From Kamptonema formosum PCC 10802 (GTDB taxonomy: Bacteria > Cyanobacteriota > Cyanobacteriia > Cyanobacteriales > Oscillatoriaceae), in the NCBI RefSeq assembly GCF_000332335.1, contig NZ_KB235948.1, positions 5,711,114-5,775,113 on the forward strand: a DNA stretch of 64,000 nucleotides, in the 5' to 3' direction. The notes below the pieces were generated by a model. That model had not been told where the DNA came from. It saw only the letters and a program-made list of their open reading frames with translations, and searched no databases. Numbering within the stretch: the first letter of the stretch is position 1; each line of letters starts with the position of its first letter. The translations under genes were made by a program, and so were the position numbers. This document shows positions 54,050 through 63,610 of this stretch, piece after piece.

Positions 54050-54607
54050 TTACTTCTTGTTGAGAACAGCAGGCCAGTTATTATCAGCTTTAGCGATGTT
54101 GCCGGGAATATCTTTCTCCCACCTTTTCTGTACGTTTTTGTCAAAATTAAGATAGAGTTTACCCGCCACAATTTTCCACGCATTAGGGTCAATGGGAGCG
54201 GTGTAACCTTGGCTCACCGCCCAAGCACAGAAGCCCCCATATTGAGGCGCGTATTTTTCCGGATTGCTAGCAAACAAATCCCGATTTTCAGCGCTGGAAA
54301 AGTGCCAAATAGCATTCCCCCACTTATAGCTGAATTCACTTTTCCCCCGCACCGGCTCACCCTTCTGGAAATATGCCACTGGATCGGTGCCTTTGATAGC
54401 CACCCCGCCTTCGGTGTAAAATACGCCTGGAGTTGCCGGCTCAGCAGCGACCGTTGCTGAACTCGCTGGAGTTGCAGGCGCAGGGGCGACGCCAGGTGCT
54501 TGCTCTGGAGAATTTGCTTTATCCACACCGGCACTGGCACAGCTACTAGCGAGTCCCAGAGTCAGCATAGAAACAGCGGCAAAAGTAGTGAAGCAGTTAA
54601 CTTTCAT
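54050..54607 (-). CDS. Exported YHS-domain protein
   Basis: From ATG 54607 (MKVNCFTTFAAVSMLTLGLA) there is a signal peptide with a Cys near the cleavage point, perhaps a lipoprotein, then an Ala/Pro linker (about 35-62) and a YHS domain: GVAIKGTDPVAYFQKGEPVR, WHFSSAENRDLFASNPEKYA, PQYGGFCAWAVSQGYTAP, with the conserved Cys of YHS domains present in GGFCAWA. YHS domains bind metals such as copper. Product 185 residues, periplasmic. An in-frame ATG at 54619 adds four residues. Confidence 0.88.
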   Translation of the reverse strand: MKVNCFTTFAAVSMLTLGLASSCASAGVDKANSPEQAPGVAPAPATPASSATVAAEPATPGVFYTEGGVAIKGTDPVAYFQKGEPVRGKSEFSYKWGNAIWHFSSAENRDLFASNPEKYAPQYGGFCAWAVSQGYTAPIDPNAWKIVAGKLYLNFDKNVQKRWEKDIPGNIAKADNNWPAVLNKK

Positions 54608-54664
54608 ATAATTAGGCATTCAAAAATAAACGGAACATCAAGATGGCCTGGTGACGAATGCGGA

Positions 54665-55111
54665 TTACTCCTTGGGCCACCGGCCAATCCACTCGCCGCC
54701 CCGGAATCGCCAGCGAGGGAACAGCAGGCGCATCACCACCCAAGAAGAAAGGTAAACAGCCACCCAAACCAGACTGTAGTGTTTGGCAAAAGTTACCAAG
54801 TCGAATTCTGCCGGTGGAATATTCGGCAAGCCAAAGGATTTGATCGCCCAACCCAGGAATACCCCTTCAGCAATAGCAGCCAAGAATTGAAACACCCCGG
54901 GCCAGTCGCGATCCCACATGAACTGATGCAAAAAGTTATAGAGGACATCCCAAGCGATGCCAAAAAGGCCGACATAGAACAGCACCCAAAAATAAACAGG
55001 GGTGGATTTCACCCCCAAAAAACCGAAGGTAAACGGCAAGGTGACTAGAATACCAACCGTTGCCAAAAGGAAGATGCGAGTTTGCCAGTGTCCGAATAAA
55101 GTAGGTGTCAT
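54665..55111 (-). CDS. Small polytopic membrane protein
   Basis: The 148-residue protein has about four transmembrane helices (LLATVGILVTLPFTFGFLGV, YFWVLFYVGLFGIAWDVLY, FLAAIAEGVFLGWAI, YSLVWVAVYLSSWVVMRLLF), ending RFRGGEWIGRWPKE. The start codon overlaps the stop of the FHA-oxidoreductase gene (ATGA at 55108-55111), so the two are translationally coupled. I do not recognise the family. Likely a membrane partner of the flavoprotein. Confidence 0.75.
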   Translation of the reverse strand: MTPTLFGHWQTRIFLLATVGILVTLPFTFGFLGVKSTPVYFWVLFYVGLFGIAWDVLYNFLHQFMWDRDWPGVFQFLAAIAEGVFLGWAIKSFGLPNIPPAEFDLVTFAKHYSLVWVAVYLSSWVVMRLLFPRWRFRGGEWIGRWPKE

Positions 55112-57144
55112 GGTGCTTGATTAGTTGCCCATTTAATCCATTGCCAGAGAGAGCCAAGACCTTCCAGATAGTGTATCCCGGGAGCTTTCGCTCGCACAAG
55201 AGCCTCCGCAGAGCGGTGAGCTGCGTACTGCAGCCCTAAAAAAGTATCCACCGGCGCATAGGGCCCGCCCAGAGTGATAATCCCAGCCGCATACATGCGG
55301 GCGCGGTCATTCCGCATTTTCTGGATTTCAAAGTCATTTTCCACATGCAGGCGCTTTTGAGGATTCAGATCCAGATTGTAGTGGGTAATCAAATCATTCA
55401 GCAAAGGATGCTCTCTGGGATCGGACACCAATCCCGTACAGTCGATGATGAATTCCGCATCAATCTTGTTTTCAGCTTGCTTGGTTTTGACGTAGGTAAC
55501 AGGCTTGCCCTGGGCATTGCGATCCACTCGCTCCACTGTCCCAAAAGTAATAGTGTACCATCCCTCCTTAAGTCCTTCATTAACAATCCGCCGCCACTCC
55601 CTTCGGCTGGCGGTAGTTGTACCGCCCCAGGCTTCAAGCAACTCGCGCCGGCGCAGGGGATCGGCGGCTTCCAGCATTTTCCGCATATCCCCACCCCAAG
55701 TCCCCTTAGGCCAGTTAAAGGGTTGAAATTCCCATTGATTTTCCACAGAACGCTTGGCCCAACCAAATTTCTGGCCATCTCTAGAGGCGCGATTCAGATG
55801 GTTAATTGCAATCCTGGGATTTTTTTTCCGCGCTTGATATAGCCTGTCCAGAATCTGGGAGGCAACAATCCCCGAACCTCGGATAACGACAGTCCCGCCG
55901 TTTTGCTCCAGATAGTCATACACATGATCGTGTTTTTCATATCCATGAACCACAGATTTTAAATCGCCATATTTGACTCTGTAAGCTTGCAAATCATCCA
56001 AGAGTTTGATAGCCGGATAGCCGGTACACAGGTGGACATACTTGGCGAGTAAATACCCGCGATCCGGAGGCCCATCCTGTCTCGTAGCCGAATAAGCAAT
56101 GATATACTGGCCATTATCGGTTTTGCGGATGTTGCGGATGCTGCCATAAATCAACATATCATCCCAACCAATGCGCTTGGCTTCTCTGTCCATAGAGGCA
56201 AAGACATCTCCAGCGCGGGGAGTGTAGGTATCCGCAAACACAGGTTCAGAAAAAACCTGCCACAGGTACTCTAATGCTGAACCGACTTGACCGGCAAAAA
56301 ACGCTCTCCATGCGTCCCGCAGAGCGTATCCGGGCCACCCCCAGATATTATCTGGACAGGAATCAGAACCGGAACGGATTCTTTTATATCGATAAATTTG
56401 GCAATTGCTAAGCAGCGTCTCGTAGCGACCGTAGGGCTTTTGCTGCAGGCTCAAAACCGCGATTTGCTCTTTTTTAACCCCGCTAATTCTCAGGTTATCT
56501 ACCCAGACAAAACTGCCCATACCGCCGCCGATCGCCAGGTAATCTGTCCTTTTCATTAAGGTTGTTGGCAGTTGAGAAACAGCCACGCTATCCGCTGCCA
56601 AAAATTCTGGCGGGGGGAATGAACTTTGAGGAGTAGCACTCTGTGGCGGTCTAGTGGCTTGAGATTGGAGGATGTCGGAGTCGGGGTTGAAGATAATAGT
56701 TGAGATCCGACTCTCCCCCTTTTCTACCTCAGCCGCTGGAATGCTTTTAATCGGTGGGTTCAGGACAGTGAAGTTGCTGCTTGTAACCTGTGTTGCATTT
56801 GGATCGCCCTGCTGCAACAAGGTGACAGTAATGTTATAATTTCCTATGCTCAGCGTGTCCCCGCTGTTGAGTGGGCGGCGCTCTCGCTGAAACTGCTGCC
56901 CATTGACAGAAGTACCGTTGGCACTCAAATCTTCGACGGTTAGCTGACCGCTGACAAAAGCCAGCAAGGCGTGGGATCTAGAAATTTTGTTATTGGCGTC
57001 AAATAATACGACTTGGGAAACCGGCTGCCCGTCAAGGCTAGTGGGCATTTTGCTAAGTTCCCGCCCGAAAGCGACCGGAAGGGGAAAAATATGCTGCTGC
57101 TGTTCTGCGGTAACGGGATCGTCCCAAGTAAGTTGAACTTCCAT
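55108..57144 (-). CDS. FHA-domain-fused FAD/NAD(P)-dependent oxidoreductase
   Basis: The product has 678 residues. The N-terminal FHA domain (about 20-110) has the phosphothreonine-reading pattern: GRE, RSHALLAF and NGTSVNG. A Pro-rich linker (about 130-200) leads to a flavin oxidoreductase with a first Rossmann motif YLAIGGGMGSFVW and a second, VVIRGSGIVASQILDRLY, followed by LIIDCTG-type FIIDCTGLVSDPREHP. This layout resembles flavin monooxygenases of the SidA/lysine-N-hydroxylase class, though substrate cannot be told. Fusion to FHA suggests recruitment to kinase-phosphorylated proteins; Ser/Thr kinase genes lie 3-8 kb away. It begins 20 bases after the small FHA gene. Confidence 0.88.
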   Translation of the reverse strand: MEVQLTWDDPVTAEQQQHIFPLPVAFGRELSKMPTSLDGQPVSQVVLFDANNKISRSHALLAFVSGQLTVEDLSANGTSVNGQQFQRERRPLNSGDTLSIGNYNITVTLLQQGDPNATQVTSSNFTVLNPPIKSIPAAEVEKGESRISTIIFNPDSDILQSQATRPPQSATPQSSFPPPEFLAADSVAVSQLPTTLMKRTDYLAIGGGMGSFVWVDNLRISGVKKEQIAVLSLQQKPYGRYETLLSNCQIYRYKRIRSGSDSCPDNIWGWPGYALRDAWRAFFAGQVGSALEYLWQVFSEPVFADTYTPRAGDVFASMDREAKRIGWDDMLIYGSIRNIRKTDNGQYIIAYSATRQDGPPDRGYLLAKYVHLCTGYPAIKLLDDLQAYRVKYGDLKSVVHGYEKHDHVYDYLEQNGGTVVIRGSGIVASQILDRLYQARKKNPRIAINHLNRASRDGQKFGWAKRSVENQWEFQPFNWPKGTWGGDMRKMLEAADPLRRRELLEAWGGTTTASRREWRRIVNEGLKEGWYTITFGTVERVDRNAQGKPVTYVKTKQAENKIDAEFIIDCTGLVSDPREHPLLNDLITHYNLDLNPQKRLHVENDFEIQKMRNDRARMYAAGIITLGGPYAPVDTFLGLQYAAHRSAEALVRAKAPGIHYLEGLGSLWQWIKWATNQAP

Positions 57145-57164
57145 ATATCTTTGGCTGGCTACTT

Positions 57165-57668
57165 TTAGAATATGATTGTTGGATTTAGAACTAGATGACC
57201 GCAGTAGGGACAGTTGCCTCCCTCATATTCCAGGGATAATTCGTGCGGCGTTTTCAGATTGGTACATCTCAGAATGTAGAGGGGTTTAGACTGAGAAGGC
57301 TTTGGCCCAAACAGGGGCCCCTCAATCGCCTTAACTTTTAGAGATATCTTTCCCAGCTGAATCACGCTGCCAACTCTTATGGGAACTTCTTGGTCAATTA
57401 TGTTTTGGCCATCTACAATCGCGGGATTGCGCTTTTCGGGAGGGTTGTTCCTGGTGAGGTTCCTCAGGCAGAGCGTGTTTGCGGCAGCGGAAAAGATTTC
57501 AACGTGTAAACGAGAAACGGTTGTTTCGGTTTGACTCAAGACCAAATCGCACTGCTGTTCATCTCGCCCAATGCGAATAGAACCAGGGAATTTAGTCTTG
57601 TCTTCCGAAGAAATGTTCACGGTACGGATCTGACCCCCTTCGGCCCATTGTAAAGTTAACCTGTACAT
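57165..57668 (-). CDS. FHA-domain protein with C-terminal zinc-knuckle-like segment
   Basis: From ATG 57668 (MYRLTLQWAEGGQ; an upstream ATG at 57710 would add 14 residues) the product is 167 residues. The FHA domain has IRIGRDEQQCDLVL, TTVSRLHVEIF and LRNLTRNNPP, the Arg/Ser/Asn surface that reads phosphothreonine. The C-terminus reads LYILRCTNL ... NCPYCGHLVL, resembling half of a zinc ribbon (three Cys). It is the first gene of the leftward FHA cluster. Confidence 0.88.
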   Translation of the reverse strand: MYRLTLQWAEGGQIRTVNISSEDKTKFPGSIRIGRDEQQCDLVLSQTETTVSRLHVEIFSAAANTLCLRNLTRNNPPEKRNPAIVDGQNIIDQEVPIRVGSVIQLGKISLKVKAIEGPLFGPKPSQSKPLYILRCTNLKTPHELSLEYEGGNCPYCGHLVLNPTIIF

Positions 57669-57949
57669 AGCCAGTTCTGAGATTAACAGACGGTTGGACT
57701 CTGGCCTCAAAGATAGAGCAGAGTCTGCTTTAGATATTTTAACATCAGTTTAGCCTGGTGTGGAAATGTTAAATATGTTGAGCGATGTCCTGAGGGTGGT
57801 GCTGCTTTGTCTGCGGACGGCGCAGACAAGGGAGCGACTTGCCCCCACTGGCCGGGTTTCCCGCCCAAAGCACAGCCCGCTACCCTCTTTCCCAGTTTAC
57901 CAGAGAACCTCTAAAATGAATAAAGTTTAAAAATCTTCATAAAAGGATC

Positions 57950-58834
57950 GTGCTCACACAACAGCTGACACCGGCAACAACCTTTGAAAAGCTCACCTGG
58001 ACTTGGCGTGGGCACAAGATTCAGTACACCGTCAAGGGAACCGGTCGCCCTCTGGTGCTGATTCACGGCTTCGGGGCCTCCATTGGCCACTGGCGCAAGA
58101 ACATTCCCGTGCTAGCTGCCGGTGGCTACCGAGTGTTTGCCCTGGATCTCCTGGGATTCGGTGCCTCGGACAAGCCTCCGCTGGATTACTCCCTCGAACT
58201 GTGGCAGGAACTTCTCAAGGATTTCTGGGAGTCACACATTCAGGAACCAGCTGTGTTCGCCGGCAATTCCATTGGAGCTCTGCTGAGCTTGATGGTGGTA
58301 GCCGATTATCCCGAAATGGCAGCCGGCGGCATCCTGATCAACTGTGCCGGCGGGCTCAATCACCGGCCCGAGGAGCTGAATCTGCCCCTGCGGATGGTGA
58401 TGGGTCTGTTTACCCAGATGGTCAGTTTGCCGGTTGTGGGGGCGTTCGTATTTGAGCGCATCCGCCAGAAACACCGTATCCGAAACACCCTGCGGCAAGT
58501 GTACCGCAACCGTGAGGCCATCACCGACGAACTGGTGGATCTGCTCTATGAACCTTCCTGTGACCCCGGTGCCCAGCAGGTGTTTGCCTCAATTCTCACA
58601 GCGCCTGCAGGTCCATCAATAGCACAGTTGCTGCCAAAAGTCAAGCGTCCGCTGCAGGTGATTTGGGGAGCCGATGACCCGTGGACGCCGATTGCCGGTG
58701 GGCGGATTTTCCAGCAGATGGGTGAGGATCGACTCATCGAGTTCATATCGATTCCCAACACCGGCCACTGTCCCCATGACGAGCGACCGGAGGAGGTCAA
58801 TCCGCTGATTCTGGACTGGCTGGCAAAACTCTGA
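57950..58834 (+). CDS. Alpha/beta-hydrolase
   Basis: The 294-residue protein has the oxyanion-loop HGFGAS, nucleophile elbow GNSIGALL (Ser), acid in WGADDPWTP and His in NTGHCPHDERPEE, so the triad is complete. It resembles the plant and cyanobacterial group that includes pheophytinase and chlorophyll dephytylase relatives. The GTG at 57950 is preceded by AAAGGA. No operon partner: the FHA cluster diverges on one side and a 560-base gap follows. Confidence 0.9.
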   Translation: MLTQQLTPATTFEKLTWTWRGHKIQYTVKGTGRPLVLIHGFGASIGHWRKNIPVLAAGGYRVFALDLLGFGASDKPPLDYSLELWQELLKDFWESHIQEPAVFAGNSIGALLSLMVVADYPEMAAGGILINCAGGLNHRPEELNLPLRMVMGLFTQMVSLPVVGAFVFERIRQKHRIRNTLRQVYRNREAITDELVDLLYEPSCDPGAQQVFASILTAPAGPSIAQLLPKVKRPLQVIWGADDPWTPIAGGRIFQQMGEDRLIEFISIPNTGHCPHDERPEEVNPLILDWLAKL

Positions 58835-58852
58835 GGATGCCGGTTGATTGCA

Positions 58853-58880
58853 CTCGTTCCCAGCAAAGCCTGGGAACGAG
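58853..58880. terminator. Stem-loop after the hydrolase gene
   Basis: CTCGTTCCCAG / CTGGGAACGAG is a perfect 11-bp stem with a 6-base loop, 18 bases after the stop. No T run follows; the gttcccagc core also recurs at 15196, so it may be a dispersed repeat used as a terminator. Confidence 0.45.
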
Positions 58881-59395
58881 TCCCTCTGGCAGCAGTCTAG
58901 GAAGGAGTCCCGACGATCCCAAGCCGGCGATCGCCCACCGACTCTCAGGACAGGTGCGTGCGATGTGAAAAGAGGTAATTTTAAGCAGCTTTACGGCCTA
59001 ATAACTGAATGATTTTATATTGATACATAGCCGACAGCGCTGTAGTAAAATCGGCTCTTAATGGCAATGGCAATATCCTCGGACAGGGGGACGGTTAGCC
59101 GGCTTGATGAGTTTTGGGCTACTGGCGTTGCTAGTCATGTGTTAGGAACAAACGAAGCGCCCCGCCTTCAGAGTCTTAATCAAAGATTAAAGCGGTAGTT
59201 GATGCCAAAAGTGTCCGGATGGACTAGGAGAGGCGGGTATTAAGGGGTAGCGCGTCGGAAGTGAGCCAATTCAGGTTCGCCCTCGTCAGCGTGTGGGAGA
59301 GGAGTTGACAAACCCTGGCTGAGACTGGGGTAGCTGTCTTTTCTAGTCGTTTGTTGAACAGTTATGCGTTCTAGTCAGGGAATGACTTTTAGCTG
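58881..59395. other. Upstream region of the polysaccharide cluster
   Basis: About 515 bases show no gene. One HIP1 octamer lies near 58928. The promoter of the BY-kinase gene should be here; no clear boxes are assigned. TGATGAG precedes the ATG at 59396 without a strong Shine-Dalgarno. Confidence 0.45.
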
Positions 59396-61642
59396 ATGAG
59401 AGACGATTTCGTTAAGCTTGACACGCTCAGTCCTCCTGCCGGCGGAACTGACCTATCTGACTTGATGCGGACGCTGCGCAAACGCTGGCTCGTAGTGGTT
59501 GCAGTGGGGGCGACGGTTTTTGGCGGGGTCGCTTTCTCGACGCTGACAACGATCCCCAAATACCAATCGGAAACTTTAATTCTGCTGGACAATAAGACGG
59601 CTGTGCCGGTTGTTCCCACAATAGTCCCACAAGATGTTGCTACTGGCAAGGATCTTTCGACGGAAATTCAGATTCTGCAGAGCCATTCTTTAGTGGCTAA
59701 AGCGATTAGCGAACTTCAAGTCCCCTACAAAAATGTCTCTGTGCCAGAAGTAGCAGAAAACTTATCTATCCGTCAGGCGGGGCAGGCGGATGTTCTAATT
59801 GTGTCATACACCGATACAGACCCGAAAAGAGCCAAGGCTGTCCTGGAGGCTTTAGGTTCTATTTATGTGGATTATAGCTTAGAGAGGCAGCGCTCGCAAG
59901 CGACCAATGCGATCAAGTTTATTCAGGAACAGCTGCCGGCAGCCCAAAAGGCGCTCAACGAAGTAACCGAAACCATCCGAACCTTTCGCCAGCGCTATGG
60001 CATTGTTGACCCTGACTCCTACGCGGCGGAAGTGGTTCAGAGCAAGCAATCGCTACAGCAAGAAACTCAAGCCTTAGAGGCGGCTATCAGCAAAACCCAA
60101 CGGCAGTATCAAGAGCTGCAGCGCCAAATGGTGGCAGTTGGCCAAAATCCTCAAACCGCTCTGGCAAATGCCCTGCTCAGCCAAGATTCTGTCTATCAGA
60201 AACTAGCCAGCGATATCAAAGAGATAGAAACCAAATACATGCAAGAAAGCAGCAGGTTCACGGAAGATCATCCTGTGCTGGTCAACCTGAGAAAGCAGCG
60301 AGATAGCCTGCTGAGGTTGCTGCAGTACCGCACAGGGCATGTGCTTGGCAATGCCGCCGCCAAAGCTGAGACTAGCGATGTTTCTGGATATGGAGGCACT
60401 CAGCAGAAGCTTGCCGAGCAGTTGCTGCAAGTGCAGACGGAGTTGACGTCCCAGATGAGTCAGTTAGAGAGTGTGCAGCGTTCGGCTAAAGAAACTGCAG
60501 TTCGGTTTGAGCAAATTCCTCAGCTGCAGCAGACTTACGCCGAGCTGCAGCGTGAGTTCAAGGTTAAATCGGAGGCGGTCAATAACTTTTTGGCAAAGCT
60601 GCAAGAGTTGCGGATTTCTGAGGCGCAAGAAACAGCTCCCTGGAAAATTATCGAGCAAGCCTATTTGCCAGAGACGCCAGTCTCGCCGAATGTGCGGAGG
60701 AATTTGTTACTGGGTTTGATTGCCGGTGGGTTGCTGGGTGTGGGGGCTGCGGTTTTGCTGGAACGCACAGACCAGCGCCTGAAGCGGGTGGAAGAGGCGA
60801 AGGAACTGACTGGACTGGCCTCTCTGGGCACGGTTCCCCAGGTTGAGCTGCCGATTTTGGTGACTCACTCTCGGGAGAATGGCCGGTTGCAGAGTTATAG
60901 CGATTCCCGATTTACGGAAGCTATCCGCTCGCTGGCACTGAATTTGCGCTATCTGGGTGCCAATGGCCAGGTAAAGACTCTGGCGTTCACCTCATCGACT
61001 CCCTCGGAAGGGAAGAGCACGCTGGCCTACAACATAGGACGGGTGCTAGGCGAATTAGGCCATCGGGTGCTGCTTGTCGATGCTGATATGCGCAAACCGA
61101 CGATTCATCAATTTTTGAAAAGGCCGAATATGTTCGGACTCAGCAGTGCGATCGCAACCGACACACCCTGGCGTCAGCTGGTCTATTCAGCTGACGGTGG
61201 GCATCTGGATGTGATTACCTCTGGCCCAACGCCGCCGAATCCGGTGGCTTTGCTCGACTCGGCCAAAATGACCCAGTTGCTCAGTGAATGGCGTCAGGCT
61301 TATGATTATGTGCTAGTAGATACCACACCGCTATTAGGGGTCACAGATGCCCAAAGCCTTGCACCCAAGGCAGATGCAGTGATTTTAGTTGCGGCTCTCG
61401 AGCGCTCGACCCGCTCATCTCTGGCTCACACGATGGAGGTGCTGCAGAGAAGCCGGTGTAATGTGGCTGGATTGGTGGCCAACTTCGTGGAGCAAGAAGA
61501 GGACGGCTCCTACTATCCCTATTACTATTCGTACTACACTAAAACGGAGCTTAACGGCAATGGCAATGAGCCCGATGGAGACGGTGACGGACCTGCTTCC
61601 GGAGAGCGAGGGATTTTGGGCAAATTCCTCGGTCGTCGCTAA
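59396..61642 (+). CDS. Wzc-type bacterial tyrosine kinase / polysaccharide co-polymerase
   Basis: The 748-residue inner-membrane protein has a Wzz domain with the first membrane helix at about 32-50, a long periplasmic coiled coil, a second helix near 440-460 (LLLGLIAGGLLGVGAAVLLE), and a cytoplasmic BY-kinase domain with Walker A SSTPSEGKSTLAYN (about 534-547), Walker A' VLLVDADMRKP and a C-terminal Tyr cluster (YYPYYYSYYTK, near 705-716) for autophosphorylation. It controls chain length and export of capsule or exopolysaccharide together with the sugar genes that follow. Confidence 0.95.
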   Translation: MRDDFVKLDTLSPPAGGTDLSDLMRTLRKRWLVVVAVGATVFGGVAFSTLTTIPKYQSETLILLDNKTAVPVVPTIVPQDVATGKDLSTEIQILQSHSLVAKAISELQVPYKNVSVPEVAENLSIRQAGQADVLIVSYTDTDPKRAKAVLEALGSIYVDYSLERQRSQATNAIKFIQEQLPAAQKALNEVTETIRTFRQRYGIVDPDSYAAEVVQSKQSLQQETQALEAAISKTQRQYQELQRQMVAVGQNPQTALANALLSQDSVYQKLASDIKEIETKYMQESSRFTEDHPVLVNLRKQRDSLLRLLQYRTGHVLGNAAAKAETSDVSGYGGTQQKLAEQLLQVQTELTSQMSQLESVQRSAKETAVRFEQIPQLQQTYAELQREFKVKSEAVNNFLAKLQELRISEAQETAPWKIIEQAYLPETPVSPNVRRNLLLGLIAGGLLGVGAAVLLERTDQRLKRVEEAKELTGLASLGTVPQVELPILVTHSRENGRLQSYSDSRFTEAIRSLALNLRYLGANGQVKTLAFTSSTPSEGKSTLAYNIGRVLGELGHRVLLVDADMRKPTIHQFLKRPNMFGLSSAIATDTPWRQLVYSADGGHLDVITSGPTPPNPVALLDSAKMTQLLSEWRQAYDYVLVDTTPLLGVTDAQSLAPKADAVILVAALERSTRSSLAHTMEVLQRSRCNVAGLVANFVEQEEDGSYYPYYYSYYTKTELNGNGNEPDGDGDGPASGERGILGKFLGRR

Positions 61643-61704
61643 TGTAAGGTTATCTGCCGTGGGTTGAGAGTGGTCAGAGGGAGACTGTCTGGAGTGTGAA
61701 AAGC

Positions 61705-62667
61705 ATGAAAAAAGCGCTCATTTGTGGGATATCTGGTCAGGATGGGGCCTATCTGGCGCAGTTATTGCTGAACAAGGGCTACACGGTCTGCGGGACTTCA
61801 CGGGACGCTCAGATGTCCTCTTTCGGGAATTTGGTGCGTTTGGGCATCCGGGACCAGGTAAAGTTAGAATCTATGTCCCTGACGGATTTTCGCAGTGTGT
61901 TGCAGGTGCTGGCGAAAATTCAGCCGGATGAGGTGTACAACTTGGCTGGGCAGAGTTCGGTGGGCCTGTCTTTTGAGCAGCCGGTGGAAACTCTGGAAAG
62001 CATCGCCACCGGCACCGTGAATTTACTGGAGGCGATTCGGTTCACCGGCGCACCCATCAAACTTTACAATGCCGGTTCGAGTGAGTGCTTTGGGGACACT
62101 CGCGAGGGATCGGCGAGCGAAACTACGCCATTCCGCCCCAGAAGTCCCTACGCCGTGGCCAAAGCGGCGGCGTTTTGGGAAGTGGCCAACTACCGGGAGG
62201 CTTACGGTCTGTTTGCCTGTTCCGGTATCCTGTACAACCATGAGTCTCCCCTGCGACCGGAAAGGTTTGTGACGCAAAAGATTGTGGCAGCTGCCTGCCG
62301 AATTGGCCAAGGCAGCCAAGAGAAGCTGCTTTTGGGGAATATTTCTGTGAAGCGGGACTGGGGTTGGGCACCGGAGTATGTTGAGGCGATGTATTTGATG
62401 TTGCAGCAGGATAAGCCGGATGATTATGTGATTGCGACTGGGGAGAGCAATAAGTTAGAAGACTTTGTGGCCACGGCTTTTTCCTGTGTGGGCCTGGACT
62501 GGCGCGAGCATGTGGTGACAGATGCCGGTTTGTACAGACCTACGGATATTGCCGTGGGCAGAGGGCACCCAGCTAAGGCCAGGGAACAGTTGGGCTGGCA
62601 GGCGAAATATAAGATGCGGGATGTGGTGCGGATGATGGTGGAAGCGAGGATGGCAAAATCTGCTTAA
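61705..62667 (+). CDS. gmd: GDP-mannose 4,6-dehydratase
   Basis: This 320-residue short-chain dehydratase makes GDP-4-keto-6-deoxymannose, precursor of GDP-fucose, rhamnose or perosamine. Motifs: GISGQDGAYLAQLL (NADP binding), SSECFGDT, YAVAKAAAFW (Tyr and Lys of the active site) and NHESPLRPERFVTQKI. ATG 61705 is chosen over GTG 61696 because the family starts right before KKALICGISGQ. Downstream of the Wzc gene at 62 bases. Confidence 0.93.
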   Translation: MKKALICGISGQDGAYLAQLLLNKGYTVCGTSRDAQMSSFGNLVRLGIRDQVKLESMSLTDFRSVLQVLAKIQPDEVYNLAGQSSVGLSFEQPVETLESIATGTVNLLEAIRFTGAPIKLYNAGSSECFGDTREGSASETTPFRPRSPYAVAKAAAFWEVANYREAYGLFACSGILYNHESPLRPERFVTQKIVAAACRIGQGSQEKLLLGNISVKRDWGWAPEYVEAMYLMLQQDKPDDYVIATGESNKLEDFVATAFSCVGLDWREHVVTDAGLYRPTDIAVGRGHPAKAREQLGWQAKYKMRDVVRMMVEARMAKSA

Positions 62668-62803
62668 GCATCAGAGTAGGGGCAGGCCAGGGAACCAGCC
62701 CCCAATTTTTTATAGAAGTGAGGGCGAGAACCTGCGCTATTTATCCTGATGTCAGCTAACAGGGCTGTATTTAGACAACAGTAAGTTCTCTGAGTAGGAA
62801 TGT

Positions 62804-63610
62804 ATGCCTTGCGAACAGTCAAAGATTCCAGTTGCTATCCTCTGTGGTGGTAAAGGGACTCGACTCCGCGAAGAAACAGAATTCCGGCCTAAGCCCATGA
62901 TTATGGTGGGCGACCGTCCGATGATTTGGCACATCATGAAGACCTATGCTCACTACGGGTTTACAAACTTCTTGTTGTGCCTTGGCTACAAAGGCGAGGC
63001 GATCCGCGAGTATTTTTTCAACTACGACTGGAATCACAGCGATGTCCTGCTAGAGTTGGGAAGTAAGCGAGTCACAAAGCTGCACAACGGGCATGGAGAA
63101 GAAAACTGGCAAGTCGCATTGATTAATACCGGCCAAGAAACGCTGACTGGCGGTCGTCTAAAACGCATCGCCCCCTATTTGGAGCAGATGGAAAGCGATT
63201 TATTTTTTGCGACCTATGGGGATGGCGTAGCGAATGTAAACATTTCAGATTTGCTGGCATACCACTACAGCCACGGCAAATTAGCAACAGTGACAGCTGT
63301 GCGACCGCCGTCCCGATTTGGGGAGCTGATTATCCAAGACAACCTGGTGAGCAGTTTTAAGGAAAAGCCACAAACCAGTGAGGGCTGGATTAACGGAGGT
63401 TATTTTGTTTTACATCGCAAAGTTTTAGATATCATTGAAAGTGACAGCACCATATTTGAAGCTGAACCGCTCAGGACTTTATCAGACATGGGTGAGTTAG
63501 CGGTCTACCAGCACAATGGCTTCTGGCAGTGCATGGACACTTACCGAGAATTAGAACTATTGAATGAGTTGTATAACTCTGGAAAAGCTCTTTGGCAGGT
63601 GTGGGAATGA
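62804..63610 (+). CDS. rfbF: Glucose-1-phosphate cytidylyltransferase
   Basis: The 268-residue enzyme makes CDP-glucose from CTP and glucose-1-phosphate. It has the nucleotidyltransferase loop [30 protein letters not shown], and [15 protein letters not shown], typical of RfbF. It is the first step toward CDP-3,6-dideoxyhexoses. Its stop overlaps the next start by four bases (ATGA). Confidence 0.95.
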   Translation: MPCEQSKIPVAILCGGKGTRLREETEFRPKPMIMVGDRPMIWHIMKTYAHYGFTNFLLCLGYKGEAIREYFFNYDWNHSDVLLELGSKRVTKLHNGHGEENWQVALINTGQETLTGGRLKRIAPYLEQMESDLFFATYGDGVANVNISDLLAYHYSHGKLATVTAVRPPSRFGELIIQDNLVSSFKEKPQTSEGWINGGYFVLHRKVLDIIESDSTIFEAEPLRTLSDMGELAVYQHNGFWQCMDTYRELELLNELYNSGKALWQVWE

